A DNA stretch of 37,023 nt, from the IMG/VR virus record IMGVR_UViG_3300042876_000224, positions 1 through 37,023 of that record; one strand, given 5' to 3'. A model generated the notes under the pieces. That model did no database searches. It was not told the origin of the DNA and saw only the letters and a list, made by a program, of their open reading frames with translations. Of this stretch, positions 1 to 6,740 are shown piece by piece (positions within the stretch are counted from its first letter, which is position 1; every line of letters starts with the position of its first letter). A program made the translations under genes and the position numbers. Source of the DNA: a virus.

Positions 1-127
1 GGGGTCTTTGCCGATCTCGGTGACGATGTCCTCGCCGATGCCCAGCGACAGGCCCGACTTGGCGAACGCGAAGCACGTGCGCGTGGTCGAGACGATCGGC
101 AGAAGCTCGGAGGGGACCCAGGTGAAG
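1..127. repeat. Terminal direct repeat, left copy
   Basis: Bases 1-127 are identical to 36897-37023. The repeat lies inside the major capsid coding sequence and 127 is a common assembler k-mer length. It is therefore best read as the overlap of a circular contig, not as a physical phage end. The unique circle is about 36,896 bp. Confidence 0.95.
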
Positions 128-786
128 CCCATCCATTTGCCGCGCAGCGAGCCGTTCTGGATCATCTGCACGGTCTGGAAGTCGGCGCTGGTGAGCTGCG
201 TGTCCGCCAGCACATCGGCCAGGGCCGACGCGTTGTAGACGAAGTACAGCTCCTCACCGTTCTCCTCGTCGGCTTCCGCGCGACGGAAGAAGCGCTTGGC
301 CTGGAAGATCTTGGCCTTGGTCAGGCCAGTGCCGCCGACCAGAATGCGCTGCGACGACGGCAGGGCCACCGTCGCGGTCGCGCCACCGATGGCGGTCGGC
401 GCGGTGCGGGCCGCGCCCAGCGCGGCGTTGATGATGACTTGATCCTTGGCGCGGTTCAGGCCGGCGACCATCGCTTTCACGTAGTCGCTGGTCGGATCGG
501 CCAGCATGCGGATCTTGTCCTGATCGTCCAGCATGTCGCCGTCTTCCCAGTCACCGAGATCGATGAACCGGGTCGAGTGCGGCTGGTCGTTCAGCGGCGT
601 GTCGCCGTGGCGCGTGGTGCGCTGCTGAGCCGTGCGACGGCCCATGCGGTTGACGGACTTGGAAAGGCCCCGGATGCCCGACTCGACCATGACGGCCGAC
701 TCGAGGCGCGAGACGGACTGCTGCGCAACGTGGCGGAAGTTATCCGCGAACTGCTGCGCAAACGCTTCGGTGATCTGAAAGCTCAT
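1..786 (-). CDS. Major capsid protein (N-terminal 262 codons; cut by window start)
   Basis: The product forms the icosahedral head shell. The start ATG at 786 is preceded by an AGGAG-type ribosome site. The protein begins MSFQITEAFAQQFADNF and holds the blocks RRTAQQRTTRHGDTPLN, STRFIDLGDWEDGDMLDD and LADPTSDYV. I recognise these as conserved in capsid proteins of podophages; the HK97-like fold is inferred. The frame is open to base 1 and continues at 36896-36798, giving 294 residues in the circle. It sits downstream of the scaffold gene, separated by a strong terminator and a 249 bp spacer, so it probably has its own transcription or translation control. The family is fairly sure from sequence and context. 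Confidence 0.9.
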   Translation of the reverse strand, partial: MSFQITEAFAQQFADNFRHVAQQSVSRLESAVMVESGIRGLSKSVNRMGRRTAQQRTTRHGDTPLNDQPHSTRFIDLGDWEDGDMLDDQDKIRMLADPTSDYVKAMVAGLNRAKDQVIINAALGAARTAPTAIGGATATVALPSSQRILVGGTGLTKAKIFQAKRFFRRAEADEENGEELYFVYNASALADVLADTQLTSADFQTVQMIQNGSLRGKWMGFTWVPSELLPIVSTTRTCFAFAKSGLSLGIGEDIVTEIGKDP

Positions 787-823
787 TGCCAGCTCCTGAT
801 TCGGTGAAGGATGGGTTCGTTCG

Positions 824-911
824 CCTGGTCAGGTTGTCCGCGTGCGGGCCTGTAATCGCGAGCGGCGCCGGCTACCGCGCTGCACTCGTGGGCCTGGTCC
901 GGTTGTCCGCG
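824..911. repeat. Imperfect direct repeat pair in capsid leader
   Basis: CCTGGTCAGGTTGTCCGCG (824-842) and CCTGGTCCGGTTGTCCGCG (893-911) differ at one base and start 69 bp apart. Both would be transcribed in the capsid leader. They could be protein-binding sites, promoter elements or a small duplication; function is unknown. Confidence 0.7.
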
Positions 912-953
912 CGCCACTGCGGGCCGGTGCCGCGGAGTGTCTTGCCGATCGAT

Positions 954-969
954 GGGCGGAATCCCGCCC
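954..969. repeat. Palindrome GGGCGG-AATC-CCGCCC, copy 1
   Basis: A 6 bp perfect inverted repeat with a 4-base loop sits immediately after the T tract of the scaffold terminator. Identical 16-mers occur at 4902-4917 and 23667-23682, all in the same orientation. Role unknown: candidate RNA hairpin, protein site or REP-like element. Confidence 0.75.
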
Positions 970-999
970 AAAAGAAAAAGCCCGGCACAGAGGCCGGGC
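970..999 (-). terminator. Rho-independent terminator after the scaffold gene
   Basis: Read on the minus strand, a 7 bp stem GCCCGGC/GCCGGGC with a 6-base loop is followed by TTTTTCTTTT. It lies 36 bases past the scaffold stop and upstream of the capsid gene, so it would separate portal-scaffold transcription from capsid transcription. Confidence 0.85.
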
Positions 1000-1035
1000 G
1001 GAAGGCTGCGAAGAAACAGCCGCGAAGACAGTCGG

Positions 1036-2016
1036 TTACGTCTTGGCCACCAGCCCCTGCTGCGGCTTGTTGCCGTAGCGCCGGTTGTAGAGCGCCTGCT
1101 GCTTGGCCATCAGCACCTTGTGCTCGGGGTGCTTGGCATCGGTAAAGCCGGGATGCGCGCGGATCTCGGCCATCTGCTCGTCCCATGACTGCGCGGCCGG
1201 CGTGCCCGCAAGGATCGGCGCCACGTCCTCCTGCAGCTGCGCACCGATCTTCGCCAGCAGGCGCAGTGCAAGCGGGTTGCTGTCGATCTGCGCGCGCTCC
1301 TCCTCGGTGAGGTCGCCGCCGAACTCGCTGATCGCCTTGAACGCGTGCCGCGCGTTGGCGTTGAACTCCGCCTCGGTCTTCCACACTTCGCGCAGCGCGA
1401 CCACCGCCTTGTCCGGTGTCGGCGCGGCCATCGCCTGCCGCTGGGCAAACTCGTTCAGGATGTAGCCGACCTGCTCGTTCGTCATGCCCTTGGCGTGCGC
1501 ACCCTTCAGAAACGACTTGTAGAGCGGGTCGGCCGCCAGCGCCTCGGCACTCAGGCCCTGCGGCAGTTCGGGCTTGTAGTCGTCGGGCGTGGGCGGCGCG
1601 AGGTTGCCGCTGCCCTGGCGCTTCTCGAGGTGCGCGTAGCTCTCGGCCAGCTTCTTCGCGCTGGCCTCGTAATCGACGGTGCCGTCGGCCTTCTTTACCG
1701 TGAACTTCTCAGGAATCGTCGGCGCTGCGCCCGGTTGCCCAGTGCCGCCTGCGCCTGTTGCGCTTCCTGCGCCAGCCGCAGCAGCTTCGCCTCCCGCCAC
1801 TTGAGTGCCAGCCGCACCGCCGGATGCTGCAGCGCCTGCTGCAAGGACACTCCCTCCCACCGCGCCACTGCCCCCAGGCTGACCGGCTGCGCCTGCCCCA
1901 CCAGCGGCGCCCGCAGCGCTCCCAGTGCCACCGCCAGCGCCAGCCGCTGCTGCCGCACCGCCAGCCGCACTGCCTTCGCTGCCCGCTGCATCCATGACCA
2001 CATGATTAGCCCTCAT
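1036..2016 (-). CDS. Scaffolding protein
   Basis: This 326-residue protein probably directs procapsid assembly and is then lost. Residues 1-100 are almost entirely Ala, Gly and Ser with some Pro and Gln. From about residue 100 follows a charged helical region (TIPEKFTVKKADGTVDYEAS, then YKPELPQGLSAEAL). The C-terminus is basic (YNRRYGNKPQQGLVAKT), as in many scaffolds that bind capsid through a basic tail. Start ATG 2016 has a GAGGAAG ribosome site and overlaps the previous gene by 11 bp. A later in-frame ATG at 1995 is possible. Position between portal and capsid supports the role. The low-complexity N-terminus is unusual and may be an expanded linker. Confidence 0.8.
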   Translation of the reverse strand: MRANHVVMDAAGSEGSAAGGAAAAAGAGGGTGSAAGAAGGAGAAGQPGGSGAVGGSVLAAGAAASGGAAGTQVAGGEAAAAGAGSATGAGGTGQPGAAPTIPEKFTVKKADGTVDYEASAKKLAESYAHLEKRQGSGNLAPPTPDDYKPELPQGLSAEALAADPLYKSFLKGAHAKGMTNEQVGYILNEFAQRQAMAAPTPDKAVVALREVWKTEAEFNANARHAFKAISEFGGDLTEEERAQIDSNPLALRLLAKIGAQLQEDVAPILAGTPAAQSWDEQMAEIRAHPGFTDAKHPEHKVLMAKQQALYNRRYGNKPQQGLVAKT

Positions 2017-2257
2017 CGGTTTCTTCCTCGGTTGGCACCCCGTTCGCGGCGTTGATGCGCGCCAGGATGTAGTTGATCGGGCGCCGCTCGCCGATGCGCA
2101 CCAAGGTTTCGCGCTCGGCGCCGCGGCCGCCCTTCACGTATGGCTCGCGGCAGAACCGCGACACCAACTCCTCGAGCACCGCCTGGCCTTCCGGGGTGCC
2201 CTCGAACACCCGCGCGTAGTAGCTCGGGTGCAGCGGCTCGCGTTTCGCGGCCGACAT
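2006..2257 (-). CDS. Small conserved virion-region protein
   Basis: This gene encodes 83 residues with no recognised domain. The protein is charged and probably helical (EGTPEGQAVLEELVSRFCRE, then ERRPINYILARINAANGVPT). Its ATG at 2257 overlaps the stop of the gene before it as TGATG, and its end overlaps the scaffold start. It is therefore translated together with portal and scaffold. T7-like genomes often have a small gene of unknown role between portal and capsid. Coding is likely, function unknown. Confidence 0.65.
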   Translation of the reverse strand: MSAAKREPLHPSYYARVFEGTPEGQAVLEELVSRFCREPYVKGGRGAERETLVRIGERRPINYILARINAANGVPTEEETDEG

Positions 2258-2637
2258 CAGGGAATCGTGTCGACGGCCAGCGTGTAGTTGAACGCGCCGA
2301 CGCCGCTGTGCAGCACGCGCACGCGAATGCCATCAAGCGGGGCGTCGCTGATCGCCACGTTGGCCACTGGCGTTACGGCTGGGTGCACGGTCAACACCTG
2401 ACGGCCGGTCGCCGCACTTGCTGTGGCGGCGGCAATCTGGCGCCACACCGGCACGGCCGTGGCACTGCCGGCCAGCGCCTGCGGTGGTCCGATGTTCTCC
2501 TCGATCACCAGCTGCACGGTGTCGACGGTGGGCACGGCCGTGACGTCGAGCACGGCCTTGACGCCGCTATCGCCAAGCCGGCGGAAGGCATCGCCATCGA
2601 AGGTGCTGGTACGGCCGGTCAGGGAATAGAACTGCAT
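2257..2637 (-). CDS. Hypothetical virion-region protein
   Basis: The 126-residue product begins MQFYSLTGRTSTFDGDAF. The start at ATG 2637 is chosen because GAGGAGAGG lies 6-7 bases upstream. The sequence is rich in Val, Ala and Thr with beta-strand patterns (KAVLDVTAVPTVDTVQLVIE, RVRVLHSGVGAFNYTL), suggesting a small beta-sandwich, perhaps a minor head or decoration protein. It lies between portal and scaffold, 13 bp from the portal stop. Fold and role are inference only. Confidence 0.6.
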   Translation of the reverse strand: MQFYSLTGRTSTFDGDAFRRLGDSGVKAVLDVTAVPTVDTVQLVIEENIGPPQALAGSATAVPVWRQIAAATASAATGRQVLTVHPAVTPVANVAISDAPLDGIRVRVLHSGVGAFNYTLAVDTIP

Positions 2638-2650
2638 CGGGGCCTCTCCT

Positions 2651-4249
2651 CTACGCGCGCGCCATGCGCTGCGTACTTGCGTCAATCATCTGCGACGCGG
2701 CCTGCTGCTGCAGTGCGTCCTGCTGCGCCCGCTGCTGTGCCTTCAGGCGCGCGTCGCGCAGTTCGTCGACCTTGCGCTTGTCCGGCAGCAGCTTCAGCGG
2801 CACGCCGAGCAGCGCCGCCTTGTGGCGCTTGGCCTCGTCCCAGTCGTACAGGTCGAGCACTTCGGGCTTGACCGCCGCGGTGCCGCCTAGGTCAGCCTCG
2901 AACCGGTCGATCGCGGCCACCTCCTCGAGCTGCTGCGCGCGGGCCAGCGGCGACTTGTACTTGACCGTGGCCGACCTGCCGCGCAGTGCGTCCGGCATCG
3001 GACCCAGCGCGCCGGCACGCAGCGCCAGGCCAAAGCAGCGTGCAACCAGCGGCTGCAGGTACTCGGCCTGCAGGCGACCGAAGCGCGGCCCCAGCAGCTG
3101 ACGCAGCAACGCGACACGACCCAGCCACTCGGTGGCGGTCATCTTCATGTCGGTCGGCGGCTGCAGCTGCTCGGCCATCAGCGTGCGGCGGATGGCCTGC
3201 TGCAGCTGCTCCTTCTTCGTGAAGGTGACGTTGAAGTCGGCGCCGGTCAGCAGCGGCTTCATGCTGTCGACCGAGTTGGCGACGATCACCTTGCGCGGGC
3301 CGACCTTCACCGTGCGCGGGTTCAGGACGCCGTCGTCCTCCGCGATCCACATGCCGCTGACTGCCAGGTCGACGGCCGCGTTCTCGCTGAAGACCAGGTT
3401 GTTGAGCTGGCGAATGTCCGGCAGCGCGTCGTAGATCGGGCCCACACCGAGCGACGAGTTCGGCAGCAGCGACCAGCGCGGTGCCACAACCGGCTGCTCG
3501 TGATAGCCCGACTCGCGCACCAGCTTCTTCGTTGCGACTTCCCATGTGCACGAGGCGATCGGCATGTTCGCCGCCATCTTGGCGCCCGGCTTGCGGTCGC
3601 GGCGCGGATAGATCATCCAGCGCAGCTTCACCTTGTCGTCGGGCTTCTCGATGGCCAGCTTGCGCACGGTGTCGCTGACCATGTTCTCGCCGAACGTGTT
3701 CACGCACTGCTCGGCGCTCAGCTCGTACTGGCGCACGAACGTGTCGAGCACGCCGCCCGGCTTGCTGGCGGTCGCGTACACCGAGCTCGCCGGCCACCAT
3801 TCGAACATCAGCCCGCCGACGTCGCGGTCCTCGTCGACGTACAGCGCGCCCCAGCCGCAGCCGACCAAGTCGGTCGTGACCTCTGGCGCGACCGCGTCGA
3901 AATTGCCCTGGTGAATGTTCTTCCACACCGTCAGCGCGGCGTTGTCGAGCCAGCGGACGGCGTCGCCTTCCAGCCCTTCGACCTCGAGGCCCATCCACTG
4001 CTGGTTGGCCGGCGTCATGCCGCCGACGATCGCGCTGACCAGGATGTTGCCGGCGTCCGTGCTGGTGCTGTCGAGCAGGTCGGCGCGCTTCGTCTGGCCG
4101 CTCAGTGCGTCCAGGTCCTCGCCGCTGAAGCCCTGCGCCCGCAGCGGCCACGAGTGCAGCATGCAGTCGCGCCAGACGGACTCATGACGCGCGCGGGCGG
4201 AGATGATCTCGCCGGCGCGTTTGTCGAGGGCTGCAACATCGGCCGCCAC
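2651..4249 (-). CDS. Portal (head-tail connector) protein, T7 gp8-like
   Basis: At 532 residues this has the usual length for T7-type portals, which form the 12-subunit ring through which DNA is packed and ejected. Recognisable blocks are TSTDAGNILVSAIVGGMTP, LPNSSLGVGPIYDALPDIRQ, LNNLVFSENAAVDLAVSG and PPTDMKMTATEWLGRV. The Gln/Ala-rich helical C-terminus (QQRAQQDALQQQAASQM) fits the barrel region. The start is GTG at 4249, one base after the TGA of the preceding gene. No truncation is seen. It leads the head assembly genes. Confidence 0.9.
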   Translation of the reverse strand: MAADVAALDKRAGEIISARARHESVWRDCMLHSWPLRAQGFSGEDLDALSGQTKRADLLDSTSTDAGNILVSAIVGGMTPANQQWMGLEVEGLEGDAVRWLDNAALTVWKNIHQGNFDAVAPEVTTDLVGCGWGALYVDEDRDVGGLMFEWWPASSVYATASKPGGVLDTFVRQYELSAEQCVNTFGENMVSDTVRKLAIEKPDDKVKLRWMIYPRRDRKPGAKMAANMPIASCTWEVATKKLVRESGYHEQPVVAPRWSLLPNSSLGVGPIYDALPDIRQLNNLVFSENAAVDLAVSGMWIAEDDGVLNPRTVKVGPRKVIVANSVDSMKPLLTGADFNVTFTKKEQLQQAIRRTLMAEQLQPPTDMKMTATEWLGRVALLRQLLGPRFGRLQAEYLQPLVARCFGLALRAGALGPMPDALRGRSATVKYKSPLARAQQLEEVAAIDRFEADLGGTAAVKPEVLDLYDWDEAKRHKAALLGVPLKLLPDKRKVDELRDARLKAQQRAQQDALQQQAASQMIDASTQRMARA

Positions 4250-4250
4250 G

Positions 4251-4553
4251 TCACCCGCCCAGCGATTGCTTGCCGTAGTCGAGCGTCGAGGTCATCGTCT
4301 GCTGCGGCGCCACGCCTTGCGCGCCGGTAGTCAGCAGCGACTGGCCACGCATGCGGCGCTTCTGGTCCGCGCGCGCGAGCTGCGCGTCCTGGGCGGCCTT
4401 CGACTCGGCGGCCTTGCGCTCAGCCTCGGCGCTGGCGATCTGGCCTGCCTGCACGTTGGCGGCAGCCTTCTGCGCTTGGGCAGAGCGGTTGGCCGAGTAC
4501 AGCGTCGCCCCGGCCAAGGCGCCGATTGCAAGCGGCACGGCGGGCAGGCACAT
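4251..4553 (-). CDS. Hypothetical virion-associated protein
   Basis: The product is 100 residues. A hydrophobic N-terminus (MCLPAVPLAIGALAGATLYS) is followed by a long Ala/Glu/Lys helix likely to form a coiled coil (AQKAAANVQAGQIASAEAER) and a tail RRMRGQSLLTTGAQGVAPQQ. Small proteins of this kind often sit beside the portal in podophages. The MC...helix plan resembles the internal virion protein at 32459-32956. It lies 6 bp after the preceding stop and one base before the portal start. A small internal virion or connector protein is my guess. Confidence 0.6.
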   Translation of the reverse strand: MCLPAVPLAIGALAGATLYSANRSAQAQKAAANVQAGQIASAEAERKAAESKAAQDAQLARADQKRRMRGQSLLTTGAQGVAPQQTMTSTLDYGKQSLGG

Positions 4554-4559
4554 CGTCGG

Positions 4560-4841
4560 CTACTTCCGGCCGTTCAGGCCCGGGGGCGCGACGGAGGCCG
4601 GCGGCACGATCATGCCGTGCGGCGTCATGAACGCGCGCGTGTGGCGCTTGCCTTCGAAGTCGACCGTACCGTCCTCGTTGACGACCAGGCCAGGCGTGCG
4701 CGGATCCTCGGCGATGCCGACCTCCTCGACCTCCGCGGGCGCAGCTGCTTGGGTGGCAGCGGGATCGGCAGCCGGCTCGCCGCCAGGCGTGCGAACAGGG
4801 CGCTTCGACTTCGGGGCTTGGGTGGCAGCGGGATCGGACAT
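4560..4841 (-). CDS. Hypothetical protein, first gene of the late block
   Basis: This gene encodes 93 residues with a low-complexity N-terminal half (repeated SDPAATQA/ADPAATQA) and a more ordered tail (RTPGLVVNEDGTVDFEGKRH, then TPHGMIVPPASVAPPGL). ATG 4841 is preceded by GAGG. A 22 bp direct repeat in the gene creates the duplicated peptide. It is the first gene after the replication operon and stands just before portal genes, so its upstream region (4842-4920) is a candidate late promoter zone. Function unknown. Confidence 0.55.
   Translation of the reverse strand: MSDPAATQAPKSKRPVRTPGGEPAADPAATQAAAPAEVEEVGIAEDPRTPGLVVNEDGTVDFEGKRHTRAFMTPHGMIVPPASVAPPGLNGRK
4747..4837. repeat. 22 bp direct repeat inside the 93-residue gene
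   Basis: The same 22-mer, beginning GCTTGGGTGGCAGCG, occurs at 4747-4768 and 4816-4837, 69 bp apart and in frame. It encodes the duplicated peptide DPAATQA and could have arisen by slippage or recombination. Confidence 0.85.
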
Positions 4842-4920
4842 GCGGGGCCTCGTGCGTGCGTGCGTTGGAAGGAGGACGGCGGCAGGGTATGCGCGGGCCG
4901 TGGGCGGAATCCCGCCCGAA
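4842..4920. promoter_or_regulatory. Spacer between early (replication) and late (virion) genes
   Basis: This is the only gap (79 bp) between the end of the leftward early operon and the first late gene. It contains palindrome copy 2 (4902-4917). It is where a late promoter or Q-type regulatory site would be expected from lambda-like organisation, but I see no convincing -35/-10 pair. Confidence 0.35.
4902..4917. repeat. Palindrome GGGCGG-AATC-CCGCCC, copy 2
   Basis: Identical to copies at 954-969 and 23667-23682. It lies 4 bases past the stop of the last replication-region gene and upstream of the first late gene. No T tract follows on either strand, so it is not a standard terminator. Confidence 0.75.
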
Positions 4921-5166
4921 TCAGGCGGCAGGGTCGAACGGGTCGAACAGAGGCACTGACTCGCGCGGCCGGTCCATGTGCAGGCACCAGAACGCGATCA
5001 GCTTCTCGCCGGCATGGTGGCGCGGCTCGCTGATGCGGTTGGCCCAGTCCCGCAGCGACTCGCGAGGGATCCTGGTCGCGTGCTCGATCGCGTAGTGCGA
5101 CCAGCCGAGCCGCTTCAGGTCGGCCAGCAGGCGGAACCAATCGACGCGCAGCTCGACGACGGTCAC
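4921..5166 (-). CDS. Small HTH-like protein, candidate late regulator
   Basis: The product is 81 residues. The start GTG at 5166 overlaps the previous stop as GTGA. The segment LLADLKRLGWSHYAIEHATR with IPRESLRDWANRISEPRHHA looks like a helix-turn-helix of the kind in small phage regulators. The protein ends VPLFDPFDPAA. It is the last gene of the leftward early operon, which is where lambda carries Q, so a role in turning on late genes is possible. That is inferred from position; no Q-family similarity is recognised. Confidence 0.6.
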   Translation of the reverse strand: MTVVELRVDWFRLLADLKRLGWSHYAIEHATRIPRESLRDWANRISEPRHHAGEKLIAFWCLHMDRPRESVPLFDPFDPAA

Positions 5167-5648
5167 GAGCAGTCCACCACGCGGCACTCATACCGCCCGC
5201 TGGCCAGCTTGCGCCATGCGTGCACCTCGATCCGGATGCCGGCCTGGCGCACGATGCCGACGTTCTCGTGGTCCGCGATCTTCTGCACCCGCCTGGACGC
5301 ATCGCCGCCGGCACAAGCTTGCACGGCCAGCACTTCGCCCTTGCGGATGGCGAGCACGTCGATGAACCCGAACAGGTCCTGCCGGATCTTGGCGTGCGGG
5401 TTCCACTTCTCGACGACCTGGACCGTGTAGCCCATCTCGCGCAGGCGCTTCAGGCTTCGCTGCGTGGGGCTTGTTCCCTTTGCCACGCGCTTCGGACCGC
5501 CTTCCACTGCTCGGAGCTCAGGCTGCGTTGCAGGTGCGCCCACATCGCTGCCCGGCTCCCATGTGGTGGGGTCGAGCGGATCAACCGCAGCGCGCAGCAG
5601 GTCCGGCTGAGCAGGTGCAGGCCGGATTTCGTCGTGCACAGGTCGCAT
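5163..5648 (-). CDS. PD-(D/E)xK nuclease-like protein (possible resolvase)
   Basis: The 161-residue product has a disordered N-terminal third. The C-terminal part resembles a restriction-endonuclease-fold core: TQRSLKRLREMGYTVQVVEK, then RQDLFGFIDVLAIRKGEV with LAVQACAGGDASRRVQKI, then a tail ending WRKLASGRYECRVVDCS. The D-x-x-x-x-x-D then E-x-Q pattern has Gln where the catalytic Glu-x-Lys usually lies. I believe this variant is common in phage homologues, but activity is uncertain. It sits among replication genes, so a role in processing replication or recombination intermediates is plausible. ATG 5648 was chosen because it follows the previous stop closely. Confidence 0.6.
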   Translation of the reverse strand: MRPVHDEIRPAPAQPDLLRAAVDPLDPTTWEPGSDVGAPATQPELRAVEGGPKRVAKGTSPTQRSLKRLREMGYTVQVVEKWNPHAKIRQDLFGFIDVLAIRKGEVLAVQACAGGDASRRVQKIADHENVGIVRQAGIRIEVHAWRKLASGRYECRVVDCS

Positions 5649-5652
5649 GGCG

Positions 5653-5934
5653 TCACCCCTGCAGGAGTCGGATGAGTTCGGCATAGGTCGGCATCGGCTG
5701 CACGCCGTCGCGGTAGGCGTCCAGCGCACGGCCCAGCTCGGCCAGCTTGCCCTCGGCTCGCAACGCGCGCTGCTGCCAGCGGTCACGCTCGGCCCGCACC
5801 GCGTTCAGCAGCACGGCGTTCTCGGCGGCTTCCTTGGCGATGTCGCGCACGATCCGTGCGTCGGTCGCCTTTGCCATGTCCTCGGCCAGCGCACCGCGCA
5901 CCATCTGCTTCGCTGTCAGCACTTCCCTGTCCAT
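5653..5934 (-). CDS. Small coiled-coil replication-region protein
   Basis: This gene encodes 93 residues starting MDREVLTAKQMVRGALAEDM. ATG 5934 has a good ribosome site (GAAGGGGAAG). The middle is a strongly helical, charged stretch likely to form a coiled coil (ENAVLLNAVRAERDRWQQRA), followed by LAELGRALDAYRDGVQPMPT. No enzymatic motif is visible. It lies between the initiator-like gene and the nuclease-like gene in the leftward early operon. Function unknown. Confidence 0.6.
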   Translation of the reverse strand: MDREVLTAKQMVRGALAEDMAKATDARIVRDIAKEAAENAVLLNAVRAERDRWQQRALRAEGKLAELGRALDAYRDGVQPMPTYAELIRLLQG

Positions 5935-5969
5935 CGCTTCCCCTTCGTCAAACGCGCACGCGCGCGAGG

Positions 5970-6740
5970 TCAGACCGTGTTCGGCGTATTCCGCCAGTTC
6001 GTCCCCGTCCCCTGCACGAGCGGCAGCTGGTCGGCCTTCAACGGGAACACGTCGAGCCATCCCCTACGCACCGACTGCTGCAGCACAGGCCCCGGTGCGT
6101 GACCGGCCTTGCGCAGCTTCTCGAGCTCGACCACGACCAGCTGCTTGGCTCGCTCGGTCATGGGCTTCTTCGCCTTGCGCCGGTGCTCGTCGAAGGCTCG
6201 CCAGTCGTCCACAGGGACCCAGTCCGGCAGTGCGAACACCGGCAGGGGCGCGTGAGCGCCTTGGGTTTGGGTTTTTCTCTTTCCCTTGGTGTCTGGTGCT
6301 TGGTGTCTGGTGTCTGGTGTCTGGTGAGCATTGCCTTCGCTATGCGTTCGCATTGCGTCCGTTGATGCGTTCGCATGTGCGGTCGCATCTGCGTTCGCAT
6401 TGCCATCGGATTGCGGCGCACGTCCATTCCAACGTGCGGACGCACTGCGCTTGGCCTTCTCCTGCTTGTCCCGATAGCGCGCGATTTCGGCGTCGCAGCG
6501 CTTGTGCGACCAGCCCTCAGCGGTCAGTTCGAAGAACTCGGACAGCACGGTCTGGACGGCCTTGCGCTCGATCGTCGAGGACGCGCGGACCAAGCGGCAG
6601 CAGTCCTTGACTTCGGCGGGCAGCGCCTTTTCCCGGACGTAGTACAGATCCAGCAGCAGGCGGTAGGCGCCGTGTTCGAGCAGGGACAAGTGAGCGGTGT
6701 CCCGCGCGTAGTCGCCGAAGTGGTGCTCGACGTAGTTCAT
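5970..6740 (-). CDS. DUF1376 (YdaU-like) replication initiator-like protein
   Basis: The product is 256 residues. The N-terminal domain starts MNYVEHHFGDYARDTAHLSL and has LEHGAYRLLLDLYYVREKAL, the signature of DUF1376 (YdaU), a winged-helix family that precedes helicase genes in phages and is taken to act like lambda O. A low-complexity linker (about residues 110-165) is encoded by tandem DNA repeats that may be the replication origin. The C-terminal domain runs from WVPVDDWRAFDEHRRKAKKP to the end and may bind the helicase or DNA. ATG 6740 overlaps the helicase stop as ATGA. The initiator role is inferred from family and neighbours. Confidence 0.8.
   Translation of the reverse strand: MNYVEHHFGDYARDTAHLSLLEHGAYRLLLDLYYVREKALPAEVKDCCRLVRASSTIERKAVQTVLSEFFELTAEGWSHKRCDAEIARYRDKQEKAKRSASARWNGRAPQSDGNANADATAHANASTDAMRTHSEGNAHQTPDTRHQAPDTKGKRKTQTQGAHAPLPVFALPDWVPVDDWRAFDEHRRKAKKPMTERAKQLVVVELEKLRKAGHAPGPVLQQSVRRGWLDVFPLKADQLPLVQGTGTNWRNTPNTV
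6261..6422. other. Candidate replication origin: T-rich tract, heptamer repeats, iteron-like array
   Basis: Inside the DUF1376 gene, three elements lie side by side. A T-rich tract (about 6261-6286) stands out in this GC-rich genome. Next come six 7 bp units of GGTGTCT type (6288-6329). Then comes an array of about 11-12 bp units based on TGCGTTCGCAT: exact at 6343-6353, 6366-6376 and 6390-6400, one mismatch at 6378-6388, and weaker flanking copies at 6332, 6354 and 6401. Lambda places its origin inside gene O in the same way. Function here is inferred. Confidence 0.5.
6288..6329. repeat. Six tandem 7 bp units (GGTGTCT)
   Basis: Four exact GGTGTCT units plus two variants (GGTGCTT, GGTGAGC) run head to tail within the linker of the DUF1376 protein. 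Seven is not a multiple of three, so any change in copy number would shift the frame of the downstream C-terminal domain. Confidence 0.85.

Larger units (their letters stand above)
787..1035. other. Capsid leader spacer
   Basis: This 249 bp non-coding spacer lies between the scaffold and capsid genes. Reading in the direction of late transcription, it holds a rho-independent terminator (970-999), the palindrome GGGCGGAATCCCGCCC (954-969) and two imperfect direct repeats of CCTGGTC(A/C)GGTTGTCCGCG (824-842 and 893-911, 69 bp apart). I see no convincing open frame. A capsid promoter must lie here unless the terminator is read through, but I cannot identify a clear sigma70 match. Confidence 0.6.

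Noticed and set aside
6288-6422. CRISPR array
   Set aside because: Units are 7 and 11-12 bp without unique spacers and lie inside a coding gene.
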